DNA from: Cheiracanthium punctorium
Lineage: Eukaryota; Arthropoda; Arachnida; Araneae; Cheiracanthiidae
DNA: 64,000 bases
Assembly: GCA_038373885.1 (NCBI GenBank)
Contig: JAWZYV010012243.1
Location: 186,001-250,000, forward strand
Direction of reading: 5' to 3'
The stretch's first letter is position 1. Each line of letters opens with the position of its first letter. Position numbers and translations under genes: made by a program. Shown here in pieces: positions 33,879 to 46,165 of this stretch. The notes beneath the pieces are model-generated. The model searched no databases. It worked only from the letters and a program-made list of their open reading frames with translations, and was not told the DNA's origin.

Positions 33879-34790
33879 CCCCTTCAAGCCCAGAATGTTC
33901 TGCAACGACGCGCTCCCACCAGCCCGCGCTCTTCGCAGACGAGATGTTTCCCCCGGCCCGGAGAGTTTTTGATGTTAAGCCTAATTCAGCAAATAAATCG
34001 TAAAAATTCAATCAAATTAAAAATTTTAATTCAAAACGTGGAAAATAAGAATATAGGCTCTAAATTCAACCCACTCTTAGATAAAAATGTCAAAAGAGGA
34101 AGATCTTTCATATCTTGACTCCATCCGTCATTAGATGCTCTATTTGCATCACTAATAACACTATCATCGTCATCATCATCTTCACACACATCTGATTCTT
34201 CACTCACATAAATATCTGTTTCACTATCACTCGAATCACTCTCCTCATTCATCATACGCGCAATTTCACTTTCCGTAAGATATTTCACTCTTTTCGCCAT
34301 GGCTGCATAAACGAAACTAATAGAAAATAAACCCTCATGCACCCTCTGTACTACTGATAAACAAAAAAACCAACCCATTCTCTATCCCCCTATTCGTCCT
34401 AAAATCCAGTGTCACAATAAAAAACAAAAACATTAAACTCCCCACAAAACACGCCTTTGAGATCAGCTCTTTAACTTTACTGCTACTCCACAAAGCAATC
34501 ACGTGTGTTTGTTTATGTTAACTCCTGAGTCATTCCCAGCTGTAGGAATTCCGATAACAGAAACACAGGCTGAAAGTTCAGACCTCATATGACCTCCACA
34601 ATTCAAAATTACGGTATAGTACTGCCATCTAGTGTCATTAAAAAATTCTAAAAAAACGTTCCAAAGTTTGGTTCCTTATACGGAACGATGGGCAGAAACA
34701 AGCGTTCGCAACGAGTTCCCAATACGGAACGATGGGCCGGTGAGAGCATAATTTTCCCGTACCGTATAGGGTACGATGGGCGCGAAGGGG
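33879..34790 (-). mobile_element. Truncated piggyBac-like transposon
   Basis: The ends are CCCCTTCAAGCCCA (33879) and, inverted, CCCCTTCGCGCCCA (34790). They are flanked by TTAA on the right (34791-34794) and a decayed ATAA on the left. Three subterminal direct repeats with ACGATGGGC lie at ~34679, 34722 and 34769. At 912 bp it is far shorter than an autonomous element and keeps only the start of the transposase. Confidence 0.75.
34031..34300 (-). CDS. piggyBac-like transposase, N-terminal fragment (89 aa)
   Basis: From the ATG at 34300 it reads MAKRVKYLTESEIARMMNEE, then a Ser/Asp/Glu-rich acidic tract (residues ~20-60), then DLPLLTFLSKSGLN. This matches the disordered acidic leader of piggyBac transposases of roughly 500-600 residues. 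The DDD catalytic domain and the C-terminal zinc-binding domain are absent because the element is internally deleted. It is non-functional as a transposase. The frame itself is undamaged, so a short acidic peptide could still be made. Confidence 0.65.
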   Translation of the reverse strand: MAKRVKYLTESEIARMMNEESDSSDSETDIYVSEESDVCEDDDDDDSVISDANRASNDGWSQDMKDLPLLTFLSKSGLNLEPIFLFSTF

Positions 34791-34794
34791 TTAA

Positions 34795-35449
34795 TGGCAT
34801 GGTCAACGCCGCCAAACAATTTTACTGTAGCAAATAAGCTGAACCTAACCGGCTTTGCTATAATCTGCATTTTAATTATTTTTCATTTTCAAGATAGTGG
34901 GTGCTAACATTTTGAAAAACGCGTTTTAGAGTTACCCTGCTTGGAGAGACAGTCTTTTGCTAGATCGTACCTGTACCTGATGCCAAAAAGGCGCTTTTTA
35001 AATCAGCTAAAATTAGTTATTCTGTTTTGGAAAAACGAATAACCGGTAATTCTAAACTCCTGTTATCTAAGGAAACTTTGTGTAACACACTTTGACATAT
35101 TTATGTCCCAAACTTTTAAATTTGGCGTACAATTGGTGTCATTCTACTTCATGTTTGTCAGTTTCACGTGATTCTACACACTTAGAATTGCTTTTTTTGC
35201 AAAGGCATGAATGATTTTATGCTGGCGAAAATTGCCTAGCCTAGCAACCATTATGCTTATTTTTTTCAGTTTTTTATTAATATATTCTAAAATAATTCGA
35301 ATTTCGAAATTTAAGTCAGCTTATTGGCTTCCCCGGAATTTTCCGAATTCGTGGACACCTTTGTCTGAACTCAAATCATGATGGTTTCGAAGGAGATATC
35401 AGAACAAGCTTGCGGCAGCGGCCGTTACTTTTTTTTAGAATAGAGGGAA
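34795..35449. other. Unclassified non-coding sequence
   Basis: No domain, RNA or boundary is recognised. Confidence 0.35.
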
Positions 35450-35937
35450 ATAAAAGGTAGTCCATAATACTCAGGAATAGTGAAGCTTTCTGTTAGTGAA
35501 AACATCTTTAGAATCGGTTCAGTAGTCATAGAGATGTCCTTAGCGCGTAAAATAGTAGAATTATTTTGATTGTCCATGTAAAAGAACTATTTATGCTATA
35601 TGCATTAAAGGTAACCTTTAATACCCAGGAATAACGAAATTTTCTATGAGTGAGAAAAATTTCAAAATCGGCTTAATAGTTACAGAGATACACATAGAGC
35701 GTAACGTAATTTTTATGAGTGTCCCTGCAAAAGAATTAAAGTATGCTATATATAAGAAAAGTAGCCTACAATACATAGGAATAGTGCAGCTTTCCGTCCG
35801 TGAAAAGTTTTAGAATCGGTTCATTAGTTCCAGAGATCGTAATGTAAATCGAATGAGTATCCCTGTAAAAGACCTATTTGTGATACATGTATGACAGGTA
35901 GCCCATATAATACTCAGGAATAGTGTAGCTTTCTATC

Positions 35938-35977
<40 letters not shown>

Positions 35978-36101
35978 AGAATCAGTACAGACGTCAAAGA
36001 AATACCCATGCAGCTTAATGCATTAGAATTAATTTGAGTGTCCCAGTAAAAGACCTATTTAACTTTTATTTTATTTTTAAGAAATTCATGAAAGGTAGCC
36101 A
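35450..36101. repeat. ~160-bp dispersed tandem repeat, about four units
   Basis: Units contain ATAGAGCGTAATG, TTTTGAGTGTCCCTGTAAAA, GAACTATTTATGCTATATGC, AGGTAGCC.ATAATACTCAGGAA, TAG.GTAGCTTTCT and TTAGAATCGGTTCAG. A 34-nt poly(A) (35941-35974) interrupts one unit. The solo LTR at 36102 is inserted in this array. Confidence 0.75.
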
Positions 36102-36985
36102 ATTGCGGCAGAAAACTCTGTTTAATTTCTAGAGTCCAGTAGGAGTAGAAACTTCTAGTAAAGAGTGCACTTGTTAGGATGAAACACGAACTTTATTGCT
36201 TCTAGCTGTACAAAATTCAAAGGCACTAACGGCCAGTAGCTTACTCTAACAGTCCGCTCAGTACCGAAACTTTCACAGATGTTGTAAATCACACCCAATA
36301 AAGTACTTCCACAAGTAAAATATTCAGTGGAATCTTATGAGGGGTTGCAGGAACAGTCTCTCAAGACTAAGCAATGAGGAATTTACACAGCGCTTAAAAA
36401 CGCGATTTTAAAAACATGCAAATTACTACTTCTATAAGCGCTAAGACAGAGTCTTATACTCTCAACAGAACGGACGTCTATTTCTCATAGCAATCAAAAA
36501 CAGACCGACTCAACCGGGTCCGCACGCTGTCGTATTTATAGGGGATGCAGAAGCTATTAGAAATTTCTCGAAGGATCCCCTTAAAGAGCGAATTTGGATT
36601 ACGTCATAGGAATACAGTTGAATCATTAGACTATCATGCAATATTAATACAGGAAAATGAAATTTATAGGCCCCATTGGAAAAATCGCGCCAAATATCCG
36701 AAATATCGCCAAGCCGGCAACTTTTTGGCGAAATATCGCCAAGTTTGGCGCCAAAAATAAGTGACCCCAAGAGTAACGTCAGCTAAGCTCTAACATCAAT
36801 ATTTCTCGAGATTTTAGAAAACCCTATGCTAACCAATGGGGAAACCCAAAATTCCATATCTCCCGGTCTAGGTAACCGATTTTGATGCAACAAAAAACGA
36901 AATTTAATTATTTGGCGCGTAGAATACGAATTTTAAGCTAGTTTACCCCTAGAACAGCCGATTGGCCCAAAAATTCGGGAAACTA
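36102..36985 (-). mobile_element. Solo LTR of a Ty3-like family, copy A
   Basis: Its reverse complement aligns with the LTR at 40204-42907: TATAAATAC (TATA box, 36532-36540), GAAGCAATAAAGTTCGTGTTTCATCC (poly(A) region, 36170-36200), and upstream GGCGATATTTCGCC palindromes. Ends are accurate to about 15 bp. No internal region is attached, so it is a product of LTR-LTR recombination. Confidence 0.6.
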
Positions 36986-37071
36986 TAATACTTAGGAATA
37001 GAAGACTTCTATTATAGAAAAAGTTTTTGATTCGGTTCAACAGTTACAGAGATATTGGCTTCGTCGGGATT

Positions 37072-37955
37072 CGATTCTTAGAATCCTAGTTCTAAATTTC
37101 AGTGTATGTAGAAAGTTCTAGTAAAAAGTCCATTTGTCAGGATGGAACACAAATTTTATTTCTTCTAGAACTTCATCGAACAATCAGCTGTGCAAAATTC
37201 ACCGACACTAATGGCCAGTACCTTCCTTATAATAGTCCTCTCAGTACAGAAGCTTTCACAGATGCTGTATTTCTTACACAAAAAAAAAACCCACTTCCAC
37301 TGGCAAAATTCAATTGAAACTTACAAAGGAAATCATAAACAGTCCCTCGGGACTCAGCAATGAAGAATTTACACTATATACTCAAAAACAAGCAAAATAC
37401 TGCTTCCAATAGCACAATTTACAGAGTAATGCATCGAACTCAATTAGAGTTCGAATATAACTATCTCTTGTGGCCTGCCCTGTCTCTATTTATAAGATTC
37501 GCAGAAGCTAAGCAAAAATTCTGGTAGGAGCTATTTCTCGAAGAACCCGCATAAAGCTCGAATTTTGATTATGTCATGGAAATGAAATTAGTAATACTAA
37601 GCTACAGCGCAATATTAATGCAGGAAAACAAGCATTACTGGCCCCATTGGTAAAAGCGCATCAAATGACTAAAATGTCGCCAAGCTTGGCGACTTTTTGG
37701 CGAAATATCGCCAAATTTGGCGTCAAAAATAAGTTCCCATAAGTCAAATCACCAAAGCTCTAGCATCAATATTTCTCGAGATTTCTAGAAAACCCTATGT
37801 TAACCAATGGGCAAACCCAAAACTCCGTACGTCGCGTTCTAGTTAACCGATTTTGATACAACAAAATGCAAAATTTAATTATTTGACTCGTAGGGTACAA
37901 ATTTTAGAATAATTTTAATATCTGAGAGGCAGAACAAACCGAAAATTCTTAACAA
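37072..37955 (-). mobile_element. Solo LTR of the same family, copy B
   Basis: It shares the poly(A) region (AAATTTTGTGTTCCATCCTG in complement, ~37140-37160), the TATA region (~37490) and the GGCGA palindromes (~37680-37730). It ends in the complement of TGTTAAGAATTTTCGG at 37955, and is flanked by the 160-bp repeat. Confidence 0.6.
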
Positions 37956-38370
37956 TATATATATATATATACCGTTTAGTATTAGAGGTGCCTTCAGAGC
38001 GTAATGTAATTCTTATGAGTGTCGCTGCAAAAGAACTATGTGATATAATGGATAAAGGTACCTTATAATAAACGGGAATATTGTAACTTTCTGAACATGA
38101 AAAATGTTTGAGAATCGGTTCAATATTTACCGAGATGCCATAGAGCGTAATCCAATTCTTATGAATCTCCCTGTAAAAGAATTATTTGTGAAATATGCAT
38201 AAAAGGTAGCCTATAAAATACAGGTATGGTGTAGCTTTCTATTAGGGGAGAAAGTTTTAGAACTTGTATAGTACTTCCAGGGATGTACATAGAACGCAAT
38301 GTATTAGAATTATTTTGAGCGTAACTGTCAAAGAACTATTTATGCTACATGCATAAAAGGTAGACTGCTT
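37956..38370. repeat. ~160-bp dispersed tandem repeat, further units
   Basis: Continues the array interrupted by the solo LTRs. A short (TA)n sits at 37957-37971. Confidence 0.65.
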
Positions 38371-38479
38371 ATTAAGCCAGGGCGTAAGCTATTTTCAGTC
38401 CAAATTTTACGCAAATCCGTTCTACGGTTTTTGCGTGATTGAGTCAAAAACACTCAAACACACAAAAATGCGAACTTTT

Positions 38480-40000
38480 ACATTTATCATATTAGTAGAA
38501 TAACTTTCAATAAAGAGACATAATTTTTTTTAATCAATGCTATAAAATACGGTATAATAATGCTTTTTAAAAATGTGGCTATAATATACTTTGAAACAAT
38601 AGGATATACTTTTATTAAAAATCGCTTTTAACAAAGGGGCGTTACAGTTAGAATCAATCAAAATATGTACGGTATAACAATGCTCTTTAAGAAAGTGTGT
38701 CAATAATATACGTTAAAACAGTGCACTAAACCTTAATTAAAAATGACTTTCAACAAAGGGACGTTAATTGTTGGAAATAATGCAAAAATACACGGTATAA
38801 CAATGCTCTTTAAAAATGTGCGTCAATAATATGCTTTGAAACTGTGGACTAAATCTTTATTAAAATGACTTTCAACAAAGGGAAGTAATTGTTGGTAATA
38901 TTGCAAAAATGCTCAGTATAACAATGCCCTTTAAAAATGTGTGCCAATAATATACTTTGAAGCAGTGGACTAAACCTTTATTTAAAATAACTTTCAACAA
39001 AGGGGCGTTAATTGTTGGAAATAATGCAGAAATACACGGTATAACAATGCTCTTTAAGAAAGTTTGCCAATAATATACTTTGAAACAGTGGACTATAAAC
39101 CTTTATATAAAATGACTTTCAACAAAGAGGCGTAATTGTTGAAAAAAAGGCAAAAATACACGTTATAACAATGCTCTTTAAAAATGAGCGTCAATAATAT
39201 ACTTTGAAACAGTGGACTGAACCTTTATTTAAAATGACTTTCAACAAAGGGACGTAATTGTTGGTAATAATGCAAAAATACAGGATATAACAATAGTCTT
39301 TTTGAATGTGCATCAATAATATACGTTAAAACAGTGCACTAAACCTTTATTTAAATGACTTTCAACAAAGGGACGTTAATTGTTGGAAATAAGGCAGAAA
39401 TAGACGGTATAACAATGCTCTTTAAGAAATTGTTTCAATTATATACTTTGAAACAGTGGACTAAACTTTTATTTAGAATGACTTTCAACGAAGGAACGTA
39501 ATTGCTGGAAATAAGTCAAAAATACAGGATATAACAATGGTCTTTAAAAATGTGCGTCAATAATATGCTTTGAAACTGTGGACTAAACCTTTATTTAAAA
39601 TAACTTTGAACAAAGGGACGTAATTGTTGGAAATAATGCAAAAATACAGATATAACAATGCTCTTTAAAAATGTGTGTCAATAATATACGTTAAAACAGT
39701 GGACTGAACCTTTATTTAAAATGACTTTCAAGAAAGGGGTGTTCATTGTTGGAAATAATGCAGAAATACACGGTATAACAATGCAGTTTATAATGTGTGT
39801 CAATAATGGACATAGAATCAAAGGGTTATATTAAAAATGCCTTTGAACAAAGAGACATTATCGTTAGACTTGAGGCAAAAATATACGGTATAACTATCCT
39901 TTTAAAAAATCCGTCAATAATATATTTCTAAATAATGGGCTAAATTTTTAAAGAATAAAATTAAACAAATGGAAGTAATTGTTTCAAATATATGTAAAAG
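38480..40000 (+). repeat. 121-bp minisatellite, about twelve units
   Basis: The words ACTTTCAACAAAGGGACG, TAATTGTTGGAAATAATGCA, ACGGTATAACAATGCTCTTT, AATAATATACTTTGAAACAG and TGGACTAAACCTTTATT recur every 120-126 bp (starts near 38747, 38868, 38988, 39113, 39236, 39357, 39479). Outer units are more diverged. No terminal repeats or coding frame. Confidence 0.9.
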
Positions 40001-40034
40001 TATGGGTTAAAGTTTTTATACACTGGATTAACTT

Positions 40035-40203
40035 ATAGAAAACCTTTCATGTATTAGCATAAATAGTTCTACAAGGACACTCAAAACAATTCTAATTCAT
40101 TACGGTCTCTGTAACCACCGAACTGAATCTGAATTTTTTTTTTTTTTTTCACTGATAGAGAGCTATGCTACTCCTGAGTAATATGAGTACCTTTCATACA
40201 TAT
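40035..40203. repeat. ~160-bp dispersed repeat unit
   Basis: One unit, the insertion site of the LTR at 40204. It resumes at 42908. Confidence 0.6.
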
Positions 40204-42907
40204 TGTTACGAATTTTCGGGGCAACCCGCTGTTCCGGGGCTTAAAATAGTTCAAAATTAATATTTTACGCGTCCAATAGTTAAATTTTGCTTTTTGTTGC
40301 ATCAAATTCGGTCACCTATCACCAGAGATACGGACGTTTCGGTTTCACCATTGTTTTTCTGTGGGTTTCTAGAAATCTCGTGAAATATGGGTCCTAGGGC
40401 TTCGATCTCTTCACTTTTGGGGACTTACTTTTGGCGCCAAATTTGGCGATATTTCGCCAAAAGTCGTCAAGTTTGGCGACATTTTGGTTATTTGGCGCGA
40501 TTTTCTCAATGGGGCTTGAAAGTTGGTTCTTCCGCATTAAAATCGCATAATAGCCTAAAACTTCTCTTCTATGACGTAATCAACATTCCCGCTTATGTGG
40601 AATCCTCGCGAAATAGACTTTTCTCGAAGATTGTTACTTCCTTGTACGTAGTATAAGGAAGTAATGTGATCCCGAAAATTTTTGGGGGCCAAATTTCGAC
40701 AAAAATACCGATTTTGACTACCTCTAAATTTAATTTTAAGAATTTTTTCGATGCATCTCATCGTACGCTAGCATGCACGATCATATTAATGCGTCTGCAA
40801 CTCATTTTGACCAGCGGCGAGTTTATTGTGGTCAGTTTTTCCATGCCGTCTGTATACGTACGTACGTACGTATGTATGTAACTCGCATATCTCAAAAACT
40901 ATTGGTCGTAGAATGTTGAGATTTGATATTTAGGATTGTTCTATGATCTAGTTGTGCACCTCCCCTTTTGGTCGCAATCGAATGGATAGTTTATGTACAG
41001 GACCGCCCAAAAGATTCGAAATACATTACGCTCTATGGGCCGAAATTCATTAAAATCGCCTAACTCAAAAACTATTAGGCGTAGAATGTCGAAACTTCAT
41101 ATTTTGGATAGTTGTAACATCTAGTTGTGCATCTCCCCTTTCGGTTCCATTCGACTGGATAGTTTATCTACAGGACCGCCCAAAAGATTCGAAATACATT
41201 ACGCTCTATGGGCCGAAATTCATCAAAGCGTTTTTTAGAGGTATTGGGCTATTTCAAACGACTCAGAAATGATGTATGCTGTGAAAAGTTAGAAAATGAA
41301 TTTCTCTATTAAAAGAAGTGTCTTTATCATTTATAGTTCTGCTACAGGAACACTCAAAAGATTTCCAATACATTACGGTCAATGGCAATTTTAGGGGCAT
41401 TCATCCATTTCAAGCACAATACCGTCCTACCACATAAGTTAGGTAATGGTCCGACCATGGTCACGCGCCTCCCTCAAGAACTATGCCAAAAGTCGCCAAG
41501 CTTGGCGACTTTTGGTGTACGTGTGTGCATATTTAACTCTCAAATCTCCTATTATGAAATTTCATATATAAGATTGTTGTAACATCTAGTTGTGCATCTC
41601 GATGTTTGGTTCCAATCTACTGGAGAGTTTATTTACAGGACCACCGAAAAGAATTTCAGTACTTTAATGTCTATGGACATCTTCAATATAATACAACTGT
41701 AGACAGTCATTGTTTGGTACATGCCCAAAATCTCACCGTCTGTTCTCGACCTTGGCGAGATTTGCCAAAATATCGCCAAATTTGGCGATAGTCAGTCATT
41801 TGGTCCATGTCCAAAGTATCGCCATTTGTCATCGTTCTTGGCGAGTTTGGGCGAAATATCGCCAAATTTGGCGATAATCTGGCATTGTTTGGTCCATGCT
41901 AAAAATCTCGCCAAATGTCGTCGACATTGACGAGTTTCGCCGAAATATCGCCAAATTTGGAGCCAAAAATTATTTCGTATTTTGTATATCTCTTAAAACT
42001 TTAACCCGTAGAATTTTGAACTTTTGTATTTAGAACTATTGTAATATCTAATTGTTTTCAATATCATTTTTGACAGCAATCGACTGGGAATTTATTTACA
42101 GGGTGAGCCAAATGACTTTAAATACATTGAGGTGTATGGATGCATTCAATTCATTGAAAGTCTGTGGTCAATGACTACTTTGGCTATCCCCAAAATCTCG
42201 CAAACTATCTCAAGTTTGTCGGCTTTTGGTGAAATATCGCCAAATAAAGCGTCAGAAGGAAATCTTTCAAATTGAACTCAGCTTGGCGATATCGAAATAT
42301 TTGGCTAGAAATCGCTAAACCTTACTACTATTGATATTTTATCTCTTTCAAACAAATAAGTTTGGAGGAAGTGCGTCGAAAATACTTTTGATTTTATAGA
42401 CGTGCAAGGAAGTCATGTGTTGGACACATCAGATTTTTGTAGCTTGTGTTTCGGGTATAAATATAAGCGTGTTTCTGAAGCCTCAGTTCAGAGTTGATCA
42501 AGCTTTGAGAGAGTGAGTACGCTTGCTTTGCTATGTGATAGAAGCGGTGTTTCGCGCTGTTTTTGAAGCTTTGAATTTAAGTGCTGTGTGTAAATTCTTG
42601 ATTGCTGAATCTTAAGAGACTGTTAGTGTTATCTCTCGTATATTTTCACTGAATTTTTGCCAGTGAAAGTGTTTTATTTTGTGTGAGAAATACAGCATTT
42701 GTGAGAGCTTCTGATCTAAGCGAACTGTTAAAAGCACATGACTGTTTAATTGTGCTTGTGAATTGTGTGCAGCTGATTGTTCAACGAAGTTCTAGAAGCA
42801 ATAAAGTTGTGTTCCATCCTAACCAATGGACTTTTTACTGGAACTTTCTACACCAACTGGACTTTAGAACGACGTACCCCGGAAACAAGCAGAGTATTTC
42901 TTGAACA
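40204..42907 (+). mobile_element. Solo LTR (plus strand) split by an H element
   Basis: The LTR starts TGTTACGAATTTTCGGGGC and ends GAGTATTTCTTGAACA, about 0.9 kb once the H3 insertion (40634-42438) is removed. The U3 holds TTTGGCGATATTTCGCC (40442-40458). Downstream of the insertion are the TATA box GTATAAATATAAG (42456) and the poly(A) region GAAGCAATAAAGTTGTGTTCC (42797). The flanks are the same 160-bp repeat on both sides, with an ATAT-like duplication of uncertain length. It is probably from a Ty3 family. Confidence 0.65.
40634..42438 (-). mobile_element. H-family hairpin-ended element, copy H3
   Basis: Inverted copy: the TTACTTCCTTGTACGTAGTA terminus is at 40634 and the CATCAGATTTTT terminus at 42438. 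Its insertion into an LTR gives both clean boundaries. The interior is arranged as in H1 and H2. Confidence 0.72.
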
Positions 42908-43200
42908 TATATAACAATTTTTCAGGGGCTCTCATAAGAAATACATAAAATCGGCATAATTGTAACCATTGACCAGATTCTAAAAAAATTTGTCAGGTAG
43001 AAAGCTGCACTATTCCTGAGTATCATAAGCTAAAGTTCATGCATATAGCATAAATATTTCTTTTACATGAATTGCCATAATAATTTAAATGCAATACCTT
43101 CTATGGGTATATCTCTAACTACTGAACCGATGCACAAACTTTTATATCTAACTATCTTTTATACTATCCCTTTTATATCTAAACTATCTTTTATACTATC
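42908..43200. repeat. ~160-bp dispersed repeat units
   Basis: Two units. Near 43165-43245 an inverted repeat, CTATCCCTGTAGATATCTAC / GTAGATATCTACAGGGATAG, marks the junction with H4. Confidence 0.6.
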
Positions 43201-43229
43201 CCTGTAGATATCTACCCTGTAGATATCTA

Positions 43230-44506
43230 CAGGGATAGTTTATCTACAGGGCCGCCCAAAAGATTTTAAATGTATTACGCTCTATGGGCAGATATTAATT
43301 AAAGCGCATTTTAGAGGTATTAGGTGACTTCAAACGACTCAGAAGTGATATATGCTGTTAAGGGTTACAAAATGAATTTCTACATCGAAAAAAGTGTCTT
43401 TATAGTTCTGCTACAGGAACACTCAAAAGATTTCTAATACATTACGGTCAATGGCAATTTTAAGGACTTTTTGATCCATTTCAAGCACGATACCGTCCAA
43501 CCATATAGTTAGGTAATGGTCCGACCGCAGTTACGTGCCTCCCTCAAGAAATACACCAAAACTCGCCAAGCTTGGCGACTTTTGGTGTACATGTGTATGT
43601 ATTTAATTCTCAAATCTCAAAAACTATTAGTCGTAGAATGTTGAAATTTCATATATAAGATTGTTGTAACATCTAGTTTTGCATCTCGTTTTTGGTTAAA
43701 TCTAGTGGAGAGTTTATTTACAGGACCACTCAAAAGAATTTCAATACATTAATGTCTGTGGACATCTTCAATATATTACATCTGTAGGCAGTCATTGTTC
43801 GGTCCATGCCTAAAATCTCGCAGTCTGTCGTTGACCTTGGCGAGTTTTACCCAAATATCGCCAAATTGGCGATAGTCAGTCATTTGGACCATGAACAAAA
43901 TATCGCCATTTGTCATTGTCCTTGGAAGGTTTTGGCGAAATATCGCGATAGTCAGTCATTGTTTGGTCCATGCCTAAAATCTCGCCATTTGTCGACGAGT
44001 TTTTCTGAAATATCGCCAAATTTGGGGACAAAAATTATTACGTATTTTGCAAAACTCGAAAACTTTTACCCATAGAATTTTGAAATTTTGTATTTAGAAC
44101 TATTGTAACATCTAACTGTGCATCTCCTTTTTGATTGCAATCCACTGGGTAATTTATTTACAGGGTCTGCCAAATGACTTAAAATACATTAAGGCGCATG
44201 GATAAATTCGATTCATTGAAAGTCTGTGGTCAATGGCTACCATGGCTATATCCAAAATTTCGGAAACTATCTCAAGTTTGTCGGCTTTTCGTGAAATATC
44301 GGCAAATTAAATGTCAGAAGGAAATCTGTCAAATTGAACGCAGCTTGGCGATATCGGAAATATTTGGGTAGAATTCGCTAAACCTTACTATTACTGCAAT
44401 ATTTTATCTCTTTCAAACAAAATAAGTTTAGATGAAGTGGGCCAAAAATATTTTTGATTTAATAGATGTACAAGGAAGTCATGTGTTGTCCACATGAGAT
44501 TTTTTT
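43230..44506 (-). mobile_element. H-family element, truncated copy H4
   Basis: Keeps the AATCTGATG-side terminus (CACATGAGATTTTTT at 44491-44506 in complement) and the GGCGA region but lacks the ACTTCCTT foldback end. It is more diverged than H1-H3. Confidence 0.65.
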
Positions 44507-44832
44507 CACTGACGGAAAGCTACACTATTCCTGAGTAACATAAACTAAAATTGATGGCATATATCATAAATAATTTCTTTACAAGGGCACTCATATGAAG
44601 TACACTGCGATCTGCGTGTATGTCTAACTACTGAATCGATTCAAAAAAAAAATTTCATACAATACTATTCCTGATAGAAAGCTACACTATTCCTGAGTAT
44701 TATAGGCTATCTTCCATGCATATAACACAAATAGTTCTTTTACGGGGACACTCAAAATCATTCTGATACATTACGCTAGACGGGCATGTCAGTAAATACT
44801 GAACCGATTCTAAAAATATTCTCATCAGCAGA
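44507..44832. repeat. ~160-bp dispersed repeat units
   Basis: Two units with ACACTATTCCTGAGTA and ATTACGCTAGACGGGC variants. Confidence 0.65.
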
Positions 44833-45465
44833 CAGAAGCAAACTGGAACTCAACTGGGACAATGTGCTGTTCTTTTATAGGTGTCGCAGAAGCTAGGAGA
44901 AATTTCTCGAAGGATCCCCATAAAGCGCCAATTTTGAGTACGTCATAGATAGGGATGGACGCGAGACGAAAAATTGGAGTCTCGCGTCTCACAAAACAGC
45001 CGAAAAGCTTGTCTCGTCTCGCAAAAAAGCTGTTAATCTCTGTCTCGTCTCGAAAAAAGTCGTCTCGCGTCCAAGTCATAGAAATGCAGTTGAATCGCCA
45101 GGCTATTACGTAATATTAATGCAAGAGAACAAACTTTATATACTTTTAAACAAACTTTTACCCATTAGAAAAATCCCGCTAAATGTCCGAAATGTGGCCA
45201 AGCTTGGCGACGTTTTGGAAAATATCGCCAAATTTGGCACCAAAAATAAGTCCCGAAGAGTGAGGTCGGCTAAGCCCTAGCACCAGTATTTATCGAGATT
45301 TACGAAACCCTATGTTAACCAATGGGGAACCCCAAAATTTCCTTTCTTCCGTTCTAGTTAAAGAATTTTGATGCAACAAAATGCAAAATTTAATTATTTG
45401 ACACGTAGAATACGAATTTTAAACTACTTTAAACCCCAGAAGAGCCGCAAAAATTCGAAACAATA
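44833..45465 (-). mobile_element. Partial solo LTR, copy C
   Basis: Aligns in complement to the promoter and U3 part of the 40204 LTR (TTATAGGTGTCGCAGAAGC, TATCGCCAAATTTGGC, CAAAAATTCGAAACA at the end). Its poly(A) side is missing. It carries a hAT MITE. Confidence 0.55.
44950..45074. mobile_element. hAT-type MITE inside LTR copy C
   Basis: The 125-bp element starts TAGGGATGGACGCGAGACG and ends CGTCTCGCGTCCAA. GTCATAGA is duplicated at 44942-44949 and 45075-45082. Rich in TCTCG repeats. Confidence 0.8.
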
Positions 45466-46160
45466 TATCACAACAAATTCTTCTACAGAGATACTCATAC
45501 GAATTACATTAGGATCTCTGGAATTAACGAACCGATTCTAAAACTTCCAGTGATGGAAAACTGCACTATTTCTGAGTATTACAGGCTACCTTTCATGCAT
45601 ATATTACAAATTTACACGGATACTCATAAAAATTACATTCTGCTCTAAGGGCATCTATGTAACCACTGAATCGATTCTAAAAAAAATTTCAGTGATAGAA
45701 AGCTACATTATTTCTGAGTAACATAGCTAAAATTCATGCATGTATCACAAATAATTGTTTTAGAGGGACACTCATATGATTTACATAGCGATCTATCTGT
45801 AGGTCTGTAACTACGGAATCAATTCTAAAAAATTTTTCACGCTACACTATTCCTGATAGGAAGCGACACTATTCCTGAGTCCTTCCTTCGATATTCTATC
45901 TTTCATGTATATAGCACAAATAGTTCTTTTACAGGGCCACTTAAAATTATTCTAATGCATTAAGCTCTACGGGCGTCCCAGTAACTTCTGAAACGATTCT
46001 AAAACTTTTTCACTGATAGAAATCTGCATTATTCCTGTGTAATATATGCTACCTTTCATGCATATATCACAGTTTTTTTACAGCGTCACTCATAAGAATT
46101 ACATTACGTTCCATGGGCACCTCTGAAATTACTGAGCTGTTTCTACAACTTTTTCTGATG
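45466..46160. repeat. ~160-bp dispersed tandem repeat, about four units
   Basis: Recurring CTGAATCGATTC, GATAGAAAGCTACA.TATT, TTCATGCATATA and ACTCATAAGAATTACATTA blocks. Confidence 0.7.
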
Positions 46161-46165
46161 GAAAT

